A stretch of DNA of 64,000 nucleotides. Origin: Rhytidiadelphus loreus. Taxonomy: Eukaryota; Streptophyta; Bryopsida; Hypnales; Hylocomiaceae. Numbering within the stretch: position 1 is the stretch's first letter; each line of letters starts with the position of its first letter. Under the pieces are notes generated by a model. The model did no database searches. It worked only from the letters and a program-made list of their open reading frames with translations, and was not told the DNA's origin. The stretch is from positions 27,099,001 through 27,163,000 of the forward strand of contig OX344765.1 of NCBI GenBank assembly GCA_947034895.1. The letters are read 5' to 3'. Positions 10,600 to 22,679 of the stretch are shown here, one piece after another. A program made the translations under genes and the position numbers.

Positions 10600-12960
10600 A
10601 CTTGAGATTTCAATATATCCTTGACAAGATTTGAACCTACCATAGCCCTTAAGGCCAACAATCCACCCAACTTGTCTAAAATTGTTGAGAGTGGTTTAAA
10701 AGAAGGATGCAAAACATAAAAAGTTTTGAGTTTGAGATGTTCACCTTCTTCAAGAACATCTTCAACTACCCTTGCAAGGTACTTCTTTGGATTTGTAAAC
10801 AAGTACCAAAATTTCATGCCATTCTTCTACAACAAAATGGTATCTACAAGTGTAGAGTCAAACTCTTTATCTTGTCCTTCTATAGAGACTTGCATGACAC
10901 TTTCCAAATTCAAAGTTGTCATGCTATTCTAGTTCTTAATCTTAATGGAATTATGCATAGAAAACGCACATTCACAAGTAGCAGTACTCATATAGTGGCA
11001 TTCCATTATCTCTACAAGGGTTAGTAGACTAGGGTACTTCAATTTTAGTAATGGCTCCAAATGTTGGAAGCCCACAAGTCTCCAAATGTCCTGTCCATTC
11101 ACTCAATGGACCCTTTCATCTTAAAAACAAAGAATTCTAGCTGTAGAATCCATCAATAGAGGGGGGGGGGGGGGAATTCTCCTATCCATTTTTCTTATAC
11201 AAACATATTGTTGCAAAAAAAATCCAATCCAATTTGCCTTTGAGGCATGTGAATAGGATTAAGAATTTTAAACGCATCAATCACATCATTATCATCAAAC
11301 TTAATATACAAAATTTACATATAGCCTTGGCGTATGACTTTTAAAATGACAAGGTAACTTCTAAATCAACAAAAAAATAATTGAAACAATTTTTGTCTTT
11401 ACAATAGATCCTATAGATGGAATTTCAACAAATTTACTTTGAAAGATTTTGGACAATTTAGACAACATGTACAAAATGTTAACCAAGAAGTATAAAACAT
11501 ATAAGACTTTGAAGTTTCTCAATTTACTAATTAATAAGGAAGTAGAGCCATCATCCTCCAAAGGTGGAGTATCATACAACTTTGAATGTATTGACTCCAA
11601 AGAGTTACACAATTATGTAGTCATAGCTTGCATCTAGAAAGTCAATGAATTTTGTGATAATTATTTGGAGATTTTTGAGTATCATTCAATTCATTTGGGA
11701 GGGCTTGAAGATGCTTTTTTTTCTCTCAAGATATTTTAAACAAACTAGCTAAAGTATTCAACATGGAATCAACATCAACAAACATGTTTTAACAAGACAC
11801 ACTTTCAAAAGCCTCAAGAGCAACTAGGTTAGTGGATGAGAGGTCATGAAAAGGTTTGTCTTTTTGAATGGGGTAGCCAATCATGTTTACTTCCCTATCA
11901 TTGTAGCTACTTCACTAGATCCAAATTTAAAGTTTTTCAACATGTACAACTCCATTTCTTTACAACATCCATGAGATAGTAAAAAAAAACCTTTGGATTT
12001 TTCTTTCCATCTACTATCAACAATAAATCTAAGAAACAAGTAATGGGCAAATTTGCCTTTAAGAAAGTAACAAAGACAACAAGATGTCCTGTAACTGAAA
12101 TGCATATGGACTCATCAATCATTAGTCCAAAATATTTGGAGGTCTTTCTCCCTTTTCTATACTTGTCTAGAATTACTCTAGAAATACTAAAGACCATGTC
12201 CACACATACTTTTTCATCATGATACAATACTGAAGTCATTGATGAATTACAAGATAGAAGAGGATTGCACAAACTAAATTTTTTATGGAAAGGCAAACAT
12301 TCCTTAAAATTGAAGTAGACAACCCTAAAAAGGGACATGATAACTTCATCACAACTACGATTTACAATTGCAACCGCCCCTTGCAAAGATTTTTAACCCC
12401 CATGTTTAATTTGCCAATGAAAAAATCCAATGTTCTACTATTTTTTTATGGTCTTGCAAGGCTGAAAATTTAATGTTCATTGACCCCTCACATTAAATGT
12501 GATTCGGGGGGGCCGGAGGGCCGTTTCAGCCTGTTCCCAGCCCCGTTCCCCCGTCCGTTCCCCCGGGCCCCATCGAATGCGGCTGACAGGTGTGTGTTTT
12601 TTTCAAAAAAAAAAAAAAAAAAATTTAAGTTCTTAAAATGGAAAACAAAGTTAATATTTAAAAAAAAAAAAAAAAAAAAAAAAATCGACCTGGCAGTCAC
12701 TTGGCCAGGTTAGCAGGCCCTGCGAACATCGACTTTCGTCCAGTTTTGTCAGTTTCGTCCAGTTTTCTTCTCAGGAACTCGCGGCCCTTCCCGGTAGGGA
12801 AATCTCATCTAATGTTAGCATAAGTGTTTTTAGAACCTCTTTCTTTGCAAATCTTACAAAAAAAACTCCCCAACTCCTTATTAAATTCAAACCAATCAAA
12901 CCAAACATCCTTCTATTCCAAATTGCCCTTTTGAATGTCATTGAATGGAGTGGGAAAAAG
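10600..12960 (-). pseudogene. Degraded hAT-like zinc-finger/transposase relic
   Basis: Read 5' to 3' on the minus strand, the fragments follow the order of the TTF-zinc-finger/DUF4371/hAT-dimerisation family. A zinc-finger piece (WFEFNKELGSFFCKICK, near 12850-12950) is followed, beyond an inserted MITE, by a piece with IKFSALQDHKK (near 12440-12480). The catalytic-core piece contains KYFGLMIDESICISVTGHL (about 12090-12160). Next come LYFLVNILYMLSKLSKIFQ (about 11440-11510) and C-terminal scraps to 10600. Several stops and frameshifts separate these, so it cannot make a functional protein. Confidence 0.7.
12496..12809 (-). mobile_element. TA-flanked MITE, copy 2, inside the hAT relic
   Basis: A 314-bp relative of the element at 3774-4068 in reverse orientation. 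Its ends are AATGTGATTCGG and, on the other strand, GATGAGATTTCCC, with TA on each side. It carries the same poly-A/T tracts and GGGGGAACGG-type G/C-rich end. It lies between the zinc-finger codons and the IKFSALQDH codons of the hAT relic, so it inserted into that gene. Confidence 0.8.
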
Positions 12961-14930
12961 TAGATCAAGTAGAAGTAAAAGAAGTATTAGCTACATAGCA
13001 ACTTCCAAGCCCACAATCTCTATACTAACCCTAGCCTTGAAGGGCATATTACACATAGATCTTTGATGTTTTGCCATTTCAAATACATTCACAAGTACCA
13101 AATTGAAACTAAAGAAAGCCTTGTCAATGGATTCAAAAGTTGGAAGAGAGGTGCCTTGCACCCATCCAAAAATGCAATAGCTTGATGAAGGGCAAGACAA
13201 GAACTAACACAGGGAAAAGTAGCATAAAGCAAAGTTGGCACAAAGGAGAGCAATGTTACATCTATGCCCTCAAAGTTGGATGACATAAACAAGAGCAAGA
13301 TGGAAAGTAAAATAGAAAGCAAGTGTTGCCAATTGAAGCCTACAACAACCTTTTCAAATTAATACTTGCCTAGTCACCCTATCTAAACACATATCCACTT
13401 CCCTAAACCTGATTATTGGCCTTGGATTCAAAATTTATATTTGCTAAAATCTAATAAATTCATGAAAGCATTGACTAAATATCCACCAATTATTTTTATA
13501 CACTGATTAGTTGCTAGTCCTAGTGATATTTTGTCATGTTTTGGAACTTCCATTTTCACATTCCTATTAATAATTTTCCAAAGACACTAGCTACCAATGA
13601 ATTAATTGTTGTTTTTTCTCAAACATTCGCACATTTTAACCTCGGAATGCCAAAGGAGACCAAATGTGACTTTGGATGACAAAAAAGCTAACTCAAAGCT
13701 TGGTGGAGGATATAAAATAACATATTTTCACCTAGTTTTTTGGAATCACTAGAAAATATTTTCCTTGTCCTAAATTTTTAATAGATATTTCATATTTCCA
13801 TTTGATCAAACTTCGTTAGTTTTCTATATTAAAACACACCTTTCAAAAATTAGATATTCTTCTCATGTAATAATACATATCCAAAATTTAACTACATTTT
13901 TTCATAATTCAGAAAAAATAAAATGAATTTATATGATTTTAAAAATAATTAAAAAAAAAAATTTAGTAATTACAAAAATATTAAAAATAATGCAATTTGT
14001 TTTAGCAAAATTGGAGATGATAGTGATAAACATCATGGTTTAATCAATAGTATACTCTTTAAGCTCATACTGAGAAGATTTTGATAGAAAAGATCAAAAG
14101 TGGCATATTTTAAGCTTTCAAGATGCTACCATCAAAAGGTCACAAAAATGACAATTTTGACAATTTTGGAAAAAAATGTGATAAAAAGGAATGAAATGTA
14201 AAACATTGGAACTATATTTTTTAGAAAATCTCTAAAACATTTAAAATCAAGAGCTATGTGAAATTCAAGTTTGATCCAAAAAGTATGCCCCTTGGGCAAG
14301 TTTGTCCTTGAAGGGTTAACACATATAAGAAGGGCCTTGTAGGCCTGTAGGGGTGTTGAAGAATTTCTAAAAATGAAGAAGTGTGTTGTAGATCACAAAA
14401 AAACCCTTCTAGAATATTTTGGCAATTTCTACCTCTTTACTCTTGATTTGAATTTAAATTTGAGACATGTAAATGATCTTTTAGGAATTTGAACCCATCT
14501 AATAAAACGAAGATGATTGAATTAAGTTTTTGCTCTAATTTCAATTTTCAATTTTTTTTCAAAGTGAACATTTTATTGCATATTGAATATTAGTCCTATT
14601 ACCACAATCTATTGGTTTTCTATTTATAATTTTATACCAAAAAACTATTTACACTACAATATACACCTATAGAAAAACATTCAAATTTTTTGAGCTAATT
14701 TGAATTAGATTTAATTTTCTTCACTTTTTCTTCAAAAAATCGTGGTAATTTGAAACCATCACCAATAAAATCTGAAAATTTAATGATTTGTAGGAGACAT
14801 GTGATTTCATCTCTAAAAAATAATATATAATATTTTTCACTCAAAAATAGTTGCAAAATATACCTAATGAAGAAAAGAAATTGAAACAAGTTTCATGGTC
14901 ATTGGCTCTATTCTTCCAAGATAAAACCCT
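12960..14930. other. AT-rich intergenic DNA
   Basis: No coding signal. A terminus GTCCTTGAAGGG followed by TTAA near 14308-14318 resembles the right end of the TTAA-flanked family, but its partner was not found. Confidence 0.4.
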
Positions 14931-14935
14931 AAACA

Positions 14936-15836
14936 CCCAAAATGCATTTTTTGGCAACATGGTTCACTACAAATGAAATTTATTTATTTTTCTTTGAAAT
15001 TCTCACACAACATGTGAATGAGTTTTTTCTTTAAGACCCAACAATTTTCATAATTTTTTACTATATGATTAAAAAGTTATTGTTTGATACATAATTTTCA
15101 GCATTTAGGTAACCCAAGAAAATTCTTAAAAATTTGCAATTCTAGAAAATAAATTTTTTTAATTGGTTTTCTAGATTTCTATATATGTGGAAAACTTTGA
15201 ATCATTCAATTTTGATTAATGAGAGATGAAAGTTATGAGGAGTTTAGGTTTGCAGGCAACTATGAATTTTCTACCCTAAAATAAACTTTGAAGTCCTTTA
15301 TTTAATTCAATTTTCAATATTTCTGAAAAAAATAAAATCATACAATGTAGATTGTTCATTGCACAATTACAACCATTGGGAATGACATTTTTCAGTTTCA
15401 TAACTAATTCTTAACAATTTAGTATTGAATCATTCTCTATTTTTTTCTACTTACTATTTTTTCCTATATGTTGTACTCTTCCAAATGATCTAAAATTTTT
15501 CAAGCATGTAGCCAACTTGCCTTGAAGAATGAATCCAAAGAAGGACCACTATTTTGGACATTTTTTCATACAAATATGGCCTTGTGAAGTGCAACTACCC
15601 ATTTTTTCGTAGGGCCAAACACAGGATTTTTGTCATTTCAAAAAATAATATCTTGCAATCTACATGGTGGATCTACATAGTACATGAAATTTCTACATCT
15701 TTTTAAATCTTTGTACTACAAGATCCTATGGGTATGTGTGTCCAAAAATGTTTTTTTTCCTAAAATTGGGTACTTGTACTAAAAATGGTAGTTTTGGAGC
15801 ATTTTTGGTGAAAATACAGGCAAAAACATTTAGGTG
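14936..15836 (-). mobile_element. TTAA-family element (copy G), uninterrupted
   Basis: This is the inverted counterpart of 35377-38225 without that copy's two insertions. Shared landmarks include CTTGCAATCTACATGG-type sequence near 15653, ATTTTTGGTGAAAATA near 15811 and ACTACAAATGAAATTTATTT near 14968. The outer flanks are degenerate (TAAA/TTGA rather than TTAA), consistent with age. The exact ends are uncertain by a few bases. No protein is encoded. Confidence 0.7.
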
Positions 15837-15839
15837 TTG

Positions 15840-17290
15840 ATTGGGGAGTGAGTGTTCATGGTATTTGACCTGACAAGATTTATTTCCACTCATTAGAGCA
15901 TCACCACTATGGCTATGTATACCCTCATAAGAATCCATGCTCTAGGCATGGGTGCCATTACAATCTCCACCATGGCTCTAGACTATGTTTCTAACACAAG
16001 AAAATTCATATTGTGTTCCCACTGTCAAAATTTCAAGTGAGTCCTACATTTCCCAATGTTCCCAATATACGACACATAGGGGAAAATGGGACTCACCGGG
16101 AAATTTGGCACCAGATATGCAATATGAGTTTCCTGTTGGGCTTGCCATATTATTTTGTGATATAGTACCTCAATTTGATGTGGATGGGGGAGTTTTTGAG
16201 TGAACCCGGAGTTGACCGGTTTTGGCATAGGAGCTTTGAATTTTGTATTGATCTACTATTTGTAATTATGGCGAGGCATGATCACAATGTTGTCGAAGGG
16301 CACATGGGCGGCCGAAACAATTGTTGCTACCGAAACAATTGTTAATCAAATTGTCAAAATGACCTTGGACTCCTTGTAGTTCTTTACAAATGAATCTAAT
16401 TAATTGTTCATTGTGCTAGTTTCTAGTATTGAGACCATCACCACTAGTAGCACTCCATTTGACCACTTCATCAAGAAGTGGTGAGGCACTTGTTGCCTTG
16501 TGAGATGTAGCTGTGCATTCAAGATCCAATGCTATACATCAACCTCTCTTTAAAGATCTTGCTAAATTTTTTCCCTTCCTTCTCTCACTTCTCACTAGCC
16601 TCCATGTCTTCCACTAAGGCCACAGTCCAAGTTGCCTAAGTTTATGTGAGTGTAAAACTGCCCGCTACAAAGGCCCTTAGTTGCCAAGCAAATGTGAGAA
16701 TGATGAGAGAAACAACACACCTTGTTCTTTGACATGGTGCTGGTGTGGAACCGTTTTTGTTTGCATAGGCACGGCAAGTCTGGAGTAGCGTTGGCAAGGC
16801 CTTGGCGGTGATGCTCTGAATTCGTTACATGATACGTTTGCAAACAAAGATCAAGTACATGCGTAGGGGATCGTGGAATTTCAAATTCACCATTTCAGCT
16901 GAGTTGCTCAACTCCCGATGTACAGCATCACTCCTGCAAGTATGGTTGATTGACAATTGCACTTGCTGATACTACTGCAGATCAAGTAATAGAGCTAGAT
17001 GAGCAATTTCGTTAAAATGGTGCCATTATGCTACTTTGGCAGTTTTTACGATTCAAACCGGACGGTCTGAAATGTACAACAACATTAGATGTTTGAAATT
17101 TATACCTTTTCTAAATGGCTGAAATCTACACTTTTTCTAGATGTCATTTTTACAACTCGGACTGCACAATCTGAAATCTATACCAATTCTAGATTTTTGA
17201 AATCTATAGAAGTCAAAGATTTCTAAAATCTATATCAATCTTAAATATCACTTTCACAGTATGGCACATGGAATACCGCCATTTTCAGGA
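15840..17290. other. Intergenic, nothing recognised
   Basis: TTAGAGCATCACCACTATGG at 15894 resembles a MITE end, but no convincing partner was found. The open frame at 16595-16843 (minus) matches no family I know. A loose repetition of AAATCTATA/CTAGAT motifs runs through 17060-17240. Confidence 0.35.
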
Positions 17291-17299
17291 AATTGCCCA

Positions 17300-17630
17300 T
17301 CTAGTGTCTGAGTGTGTTAGAGCAAGTCTTAGCTTCCGTACTCCTCGGCACTGTAAAGGGCATGAAGTTTTCGAAGTGCTCAAGCGTCCTGCGCTTGTAG
17401 AAACAGTACTTAACAAACTCTTTGCTACCGTCAAGATATGATCTTCGGCAGCTTTCTGGTTACATATCGTAGCAATGTTGACCCTAAATCCGGAACTCGT
17501 CTTTATCACTGAAGTACAGTCCATTACTGACTGGAAACAGCACATTATCCATCTCTCCTGTGACAATGGCATTTGCGACAATTGATTTTCCCTCTCCTGT
17601 CTTTCCGAACAGTATGATCTTCCCCTTTAG
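17300..17630 (-). pseudogene. Fragment of an AIG1-like P-loop GTPase
   Basis: From about 17630 downward the minus strand reads KGKIILFGKTGEGKS, a G1/Walker A motif of the GxxGxGKS type, then IVANAIVTGEMDNVLFPVS. That spacing resembles AIG1/IAN (immune-associated nucleotide-binding) GTPases. A stop follows after about 55 codons, and the continuation through 17300 contains further stops or frame changes. No upstream exon is evident. It is probably a gene relic, or one exon of an undetected gene with a misjudged boundary. Confidence 0.5.
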
Positions 17631-18496
17631 TCCCTTTCAAAATCGCGACCGGTGCCAATCAAACAAAAATTCTGCGAAACCAGACACACGCGTACTGTGA
17701 AATTGTGAATTTTGTCGTATCACGGTAAAATTGGTACTAGGTTTGCGATTGAATCGTTGCTGCGGTGGAAATTTGAATTCAAACTTTTTTAAAAGAAGAA
17801 TGAAAAAGCAGTAACAGGAACTGCAACTGCAGTAGCAGTACACGGTAACAGTGACAGTAGTGACGCAGTCTTGGGAACCCAAGGTTGCCGACCCACGCTG
17901 CGGGGTCTTTGTAGCACATTTCATAGTTGGTTCGTACCATGTTTAAAAAAAGGAAAGCAAAGAGAATCTCAAATCTCCCTGTGATGCATGACTTCAAGGA
18001 GTTCATTGGAACATCATTGGTCACTCAGAAGTGAGATACACCCTGCCCACTTCTTGCAAACAGAGAAGTTCAAACTTGGAGCGGAAACATCTCATACACT
18101 ATGTCAATACAAAATCCAAGAGCTACAAACTACAGCAATCCATCCCCATGGATCACCAAATCCTACGTCTTTCTAGTAATTCATGGCCCTCTGGATTACT
18201 GAATTCTTGCTCAAAACCAAAGAACACTACAAAAACCCTTTACATATGTTCCAAAAAATAATGCATAGATGCGCTAATACGCCTCACAGTTGGGGCTGCT
18301 TGCACGAATTACCTCTACAAACCATGCATCATTCCACGACTTGGTAGAGGTACTGGAGCACTGCCTCATAGGATTTTGACCCCAATCTCGTGAGGGTAGT
18401 CACATGATAAAATGATGTTGTGAAATCCATGTTTTCCTTTTGGCCAATGAAGACGGAATTATTACTCAAACCTTCAAGCTGATCGAGGGGGCCTAG

Positions 18497-20594
18497 CTAA
18501 GGAGGTCCACGTCCACCACCAGGGCCAAACCCACCACCAGGGCCACCTCCACCGCCAGGGCCACGCCCACCGCCAGGGCCACGCCCACCACCAGGGCCAC
18601 GCCCATCGCCAGGTCCACGCCCACCGCCAGGGCCACGCCCACCACCAGGTCCACGCCCACCACCGGGCCCTTGCCCACCTCCACCCCCACCCCCACCGCC
18701 ACCGCCACCTCCACCCCCACCTCCACCGCCACCCCCACCCCCACCTCCACCCCCACCTCCACCATTACCTCCTCCGCCTTGCCCTGGACAAAAGCCAACG
18801 CATATATTTCCACTTCCTCCTCCACCGCCACCTCCACCTCCACCTCCATTCGTACTCCCTCCTCCCCCTCCCCCTCCCCCTCCCCCCCCAGCTGGAGGCT
18901 TCGTAGTCCCTGGAAAAGTAGGCAAGGGAGGAAGCTGTGGCATCGGAGGGAGCTTCACATTTGGCGGGAACTGTGCCACTGGAGGGAGATTGAGGGTGGG
19001 AGGTGGTGAACTTCCCCAGCCCCCATTGTTTCCATCCTTCTTTCCTTTGACATTACCTATGCATTCATACAGTGCACAAATAAGCCTCAAAGCATGATCT
19101 GTTTTGAAATAGGTGCCAAAAGGACAGATCGAATCTCAATAACAAGCACAATCACCAAATAGAATTCCATCATGCACAATCCTTGATTTAATCTCTGAAG
19201 AGATGGAACTAGAAGAGAGTTGTTTGGATACATTACCTTCAGAAACGGAAAATTTCTGTGATCTCTTAACATAGGTGCCCTTTGCCCAACCCCCATCCCC
19301 GCCATCCCCACCATCCCCACCGTCACCACCGTCTTCTCCATCTCCACCAGGGCTTCCTGATCCACCTCCTTCACCACCTCGTCCTCCTTGTCCCCCTCCA
19401 CAACCACCCCCATCTCCGCCCTTTCCACCACTGCTTCCTGACCCACTTTGGCCGTCCCCTCCATTACCAGGACATGGATGGTGACCATGAGGACCTGGTG
19501 GCCTTCCGTTGGTCTTCACCTGAACATTCCACCACGACACCGAAACATCAATTTAGCGAGACATAAATGCCAGGCACATCCTGCGATTCAATTCCATGAG
19601 ATTAAACAAAACTCGGAAATGGAACTTGGTACTGAGATTCGTCATTAGTTAGGTTCTAAATTTCATACATTGGTTATCAATGGTTATTGGATATCAATGG
19701 AACTCTGACCTCAGAAGTTCATTCTTTTTCATTGCTGACCTCTGATATTTCGTGGCTAAGGGGCCAGAGTGGTTTGAAACTTAATCAATTAGCTCTCATC
19801 CCCGGTAAGCAGTTTCGCAAGGACAATATCAGCTTCACAGGTCAAGTCACAATTGAATCCAATCACCGATTCTCATCCAGTTCTGAGATTTGGCACAAGA
19901 AACTCTGATTTCAACTAGCTCTGTTCAACAGCAGAAAAAGCTGGAACCTCGACTTGAGTTACAGAGAAACCCACAAAGTCCCCTTCTGACCAGAGCTCAA
20001 TTCATAGTTTGTGCCCGACATGACTAAACCCCTCTAACTCATAGTAGTGCTTGCGACGACGAGAGCTATTGGAAAAATATACCTAGACAGAGAGAGAAAG
20101 ATATAAAGGAGACTCAGTTTAAGAAATGAGATGAAAATGACCTTGCATGTTTTTTCCATGGTTCTTAACTTTTATGATCTATCCGAACCAACCGACCTCA
20201 TAGAGGTAAGGGCGTATTGCACGGAGTCCCATTTGGTAATAAGGCCACGGCCACTTTCAGCTGTTACACTAGACCTGTATGCACATAACCCTGCCCATAG
20301 AATAGGCCACGGCAAACTCGGACTCACCTCATTCACGGTATCCTCGTGCGCCGCACCATGAATACTTTCTTCACGGTCATCAGAAAGCCGCCTCTCCAGT
20401 TTCAAACCAGCAGCACCGATGTCTTTGGGCACAAAGCTAGCTCCCCACGTCCTTCCAGTTTCTTCATGAGAAACTACAGCAGGAGCATATCTAGCTGCAC
20501 TTACGGACTTGAGAATCTGTGGACAGAATTGTACCAGCAACACCACAAGAACAATCACCGACCTTGGCACTGCGCCAGGCTTCGCCATGGCCAC
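18497..20594 (-). CDS. Secreted glycine/proline-rich protein, three exons
   Basis: Exons 20594-20328, 19519-19237 and 18497-19056 join through GAG/GTGAGT...CAG and GAAG/GTAATG...TAG with matching phases (0, then 1), giving 369 residues. Residues 1 to about 33 form a signal peptide (AVPRSVIVLVVLLVQF core, cut near SVSA). An Arg/Glu-rich region with KLERRLSDDREES follows. Exon 2 is Gly/Asp-rich with a HGHHPCPGNGG stretch and GDGGDGG repeats. Exon 3 has a Pro-rich segment (PPTLNLPPVAQFPPNVKLPP), poly-Gly, ICVGFCPGQ, and nine or so GPGGGR repeats to the stop. It resembles cell-wall glycine-rich proteins; no enzyme domain is seen. The sequence is near poly-Gly and prone to length change. The Gly-repeat function is unknown. 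Confidence 0.75.
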
Positions 20595-20656
20595 GACTCG
20601 AGGAAACTATAGATGGAGCAATGCAAGCAGAGTAACAGTTCAGTACTGAGAGAACA

Positions 20657-20664
20657 TTATATAT
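20657..20664 (-). promoter_or_regulatory. Candidate TATA box of the secreted glycine-rich gene
   Basis: On the minus strand this reads ATATATAA, about 63 bases upstream of the start codon at 20594. The position allows a short 5' leader. The assignment rests only on sequence and spacing. Confidence 0.4.
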
Positions 20665-20719
20665 GTTGCAGCTGCTTCTGAAACCAATTATTAACCGCTC
20701 GACAGAGTGCATCACAATC

Positions 20720-22600
20720 GACGGTGTCCATGAGGTTTTGCTTGAATTGTACAGATGGCGACAATCATTGATGCGCCATTAAAAATTAGTGTTGATGACT
20801 CATGACATATGCGTAATACTGTCAGTCCTGACAGCTTCTACTTGCGCGACCACGAACCACACTTGCTTGAGTTGGAAACTGCGCACACAGCCACGACGTC
20901 ATCAGTAGTAGCGGACCACGAAGCTTCCTTTCGCCATTTTGACATTTAAATGACTGAGTCTAAGCTTTAGATTTTCAATTCCATCCCCCTCCCGTCTCCC
21001 TAAATTTCTTTCCTTGCTTGAGAATCCACCGCGTCATTTTAATGGAATTGCGCCACTTAATATAACGAATTTGGCGTTTAGTTATTCCATTCATTTGTGA
21101 TTATCGAGACCTTCTTCACCTTAGAAGGAGATCAGCAGCCTGAGAGAATATATATTGAGCAAGTGTGTATCGACTTGAATATGAGAATTACCGATTGCGC
21201 AGCGGGTTTCGCAGCAAGCACGAACGCTGTCACTCGCGAACGGAAGCTTTGCTTTCTTTCGTTCAGTAACAGCTTGTTCCGAAATTTCTCTCCTGGCTGC
21301 AGCTGCGTTTACACGATTACATGCACAAGATATCAGCTCTTCTAAATGCCGCAAATCGCATTTTCAACAAAGAATGAAGTGGACTAAACAGCAGTTCAGA
21401 TCTACGTGCTGGTGTGAATTCGAAACACGATTATATCTAAAAGTCCTACCGTCTATCTAGTACGGAGTATTTTAAAGTTATACATCACTTTGGAACCGGA
21501 CAGCAAGAGATATGATGACAGGATAGGTTTGGCAGGCATTTACTGCTGCTGTTGGGTGTTTGACTTACAGGCCCCCAAAAAAACAGATAGCGCGTGTCGT
21601 TTCTCAAGAAAGATATCATTCAAGGTTGTAAAAATATTGAAACCAATGCCGCATCCAACTACCATTGGGTTCGTTGCATCTGCCATCTGACACATATACT
21701 GTATGATGTGACAGCCAGTGCGAAGAAAAGAAAGGTCACCCCGTCTCAATGCAGTCACATGGTGCTAACATGGTAGTGGGTACTGATGATGTACTGTACA
21801 TGAATACCGGTCCTGCACACCAGCCAGAACGAAAAGCTTCCCATTGCACCGGTGCGCCATTTAGGTGGCATGTGTACCAGGAATCAATTTAAGCACAGGC
21901 AACAGGCACGTGCAGACAAAATCTATCTGCAATGTACATATAAATACACAATGCATGCTTGCAAAACTATTGACAGTGTCGCAAAGAGAGGTGATCTCTG
22001 GTTCCGGATTACCATTCCTGGTTTTGCCTGTGTTGCCTACAGGGAAAATTTGTGCCACTGATATCCGCATTTCCCTGATTCCCGAGTCCCTCGTGCAAAA
22101 TCATCTGGGAAACTTCAGATATTCCGTTAGGGAAACAAGGATAATCTGCCGGTGAAGATTAATATCAGTTTTAAATCTTGATTCCTTCTACTTCGACCTT
22201 ATTGCTTGAGATTGTTTTCAGAACGTGAGATACAAATTCAGATACATTGTGTTCGATAATTCACCGACTTTCGTTTCCCACTACTATCAATAAGTTCTAC
22301 TGAAGCTAAATTGCTAAATCGTGACATCCTTGGATTCAAGATATCTGTGCAAACTAAGAGCTTTATCTTATATACAGCCCTCCACTATCCAGCTAGCGCA
22401 TTGTTCTGGAAGTTGTCATTGATGCTCAGTCACGCGCTCTACCTGATTATATTCACGCTTTCGGATCAGAATGATCTTACTTGTGAGTGTTACACTAAAC
22501 TAGAGTGAGAGATAGTACCGGGTTACAGTAACTTCAGTTGGTGGTGGTCAGGTGTATTATACAGCTAGCTTCATGGCATGTATATGTTCTAAATGAGAAT
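20720..22600. other. Intergenic and upstream DNA
   Basis: Moderate GC. Short open frames on both strands (for example 21540-21758, 21861-22070, 21865-22155) overlap each other and match no family. No repeats were recognised. Confidence 0.35.
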
Positions 22601-22633
22601 CACCGGAAAAAATGTGATCTTTCACCGAAAACC

Positions 22634-22677
22634 CACTTTTGTTAGGTGACCAAAAATTGAGTCACCTAACAAAAGTG
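22634..22677. repeat. Perfect 17-bp inverted repeat
   Basis: CACTTTTGTTAGGTGAC (22634-22650) and its exact reverse complement (22661-22677) flank a 10-base loop. It could be the fused ends of a small foldback element or a regulatory hairpin. No adjacent gene explains it. Confidence 0.8.
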
Positions 22678-22679
22678 AC

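Noticed and set aside
12480..12713. Lys/Phe-rich open frames on both strands
   Set aside because: They are poly-A/T tracts within the MITE at 12496-12809.
15890..16215. Possible MITE starting TTAGAGCATCACCACTATGG
   Set aside because: No right end with matching inverted sequence or target duplication could be found.
18671..19566. Pro/Thr-rich and His/Pro-rich open frames on the plus strand, and Val/Gly/Glu-rich frames on the minus strand
   Set aside because: They are alternative-frame shadows of the glycine-rich exons of the 18497-20594 gene.
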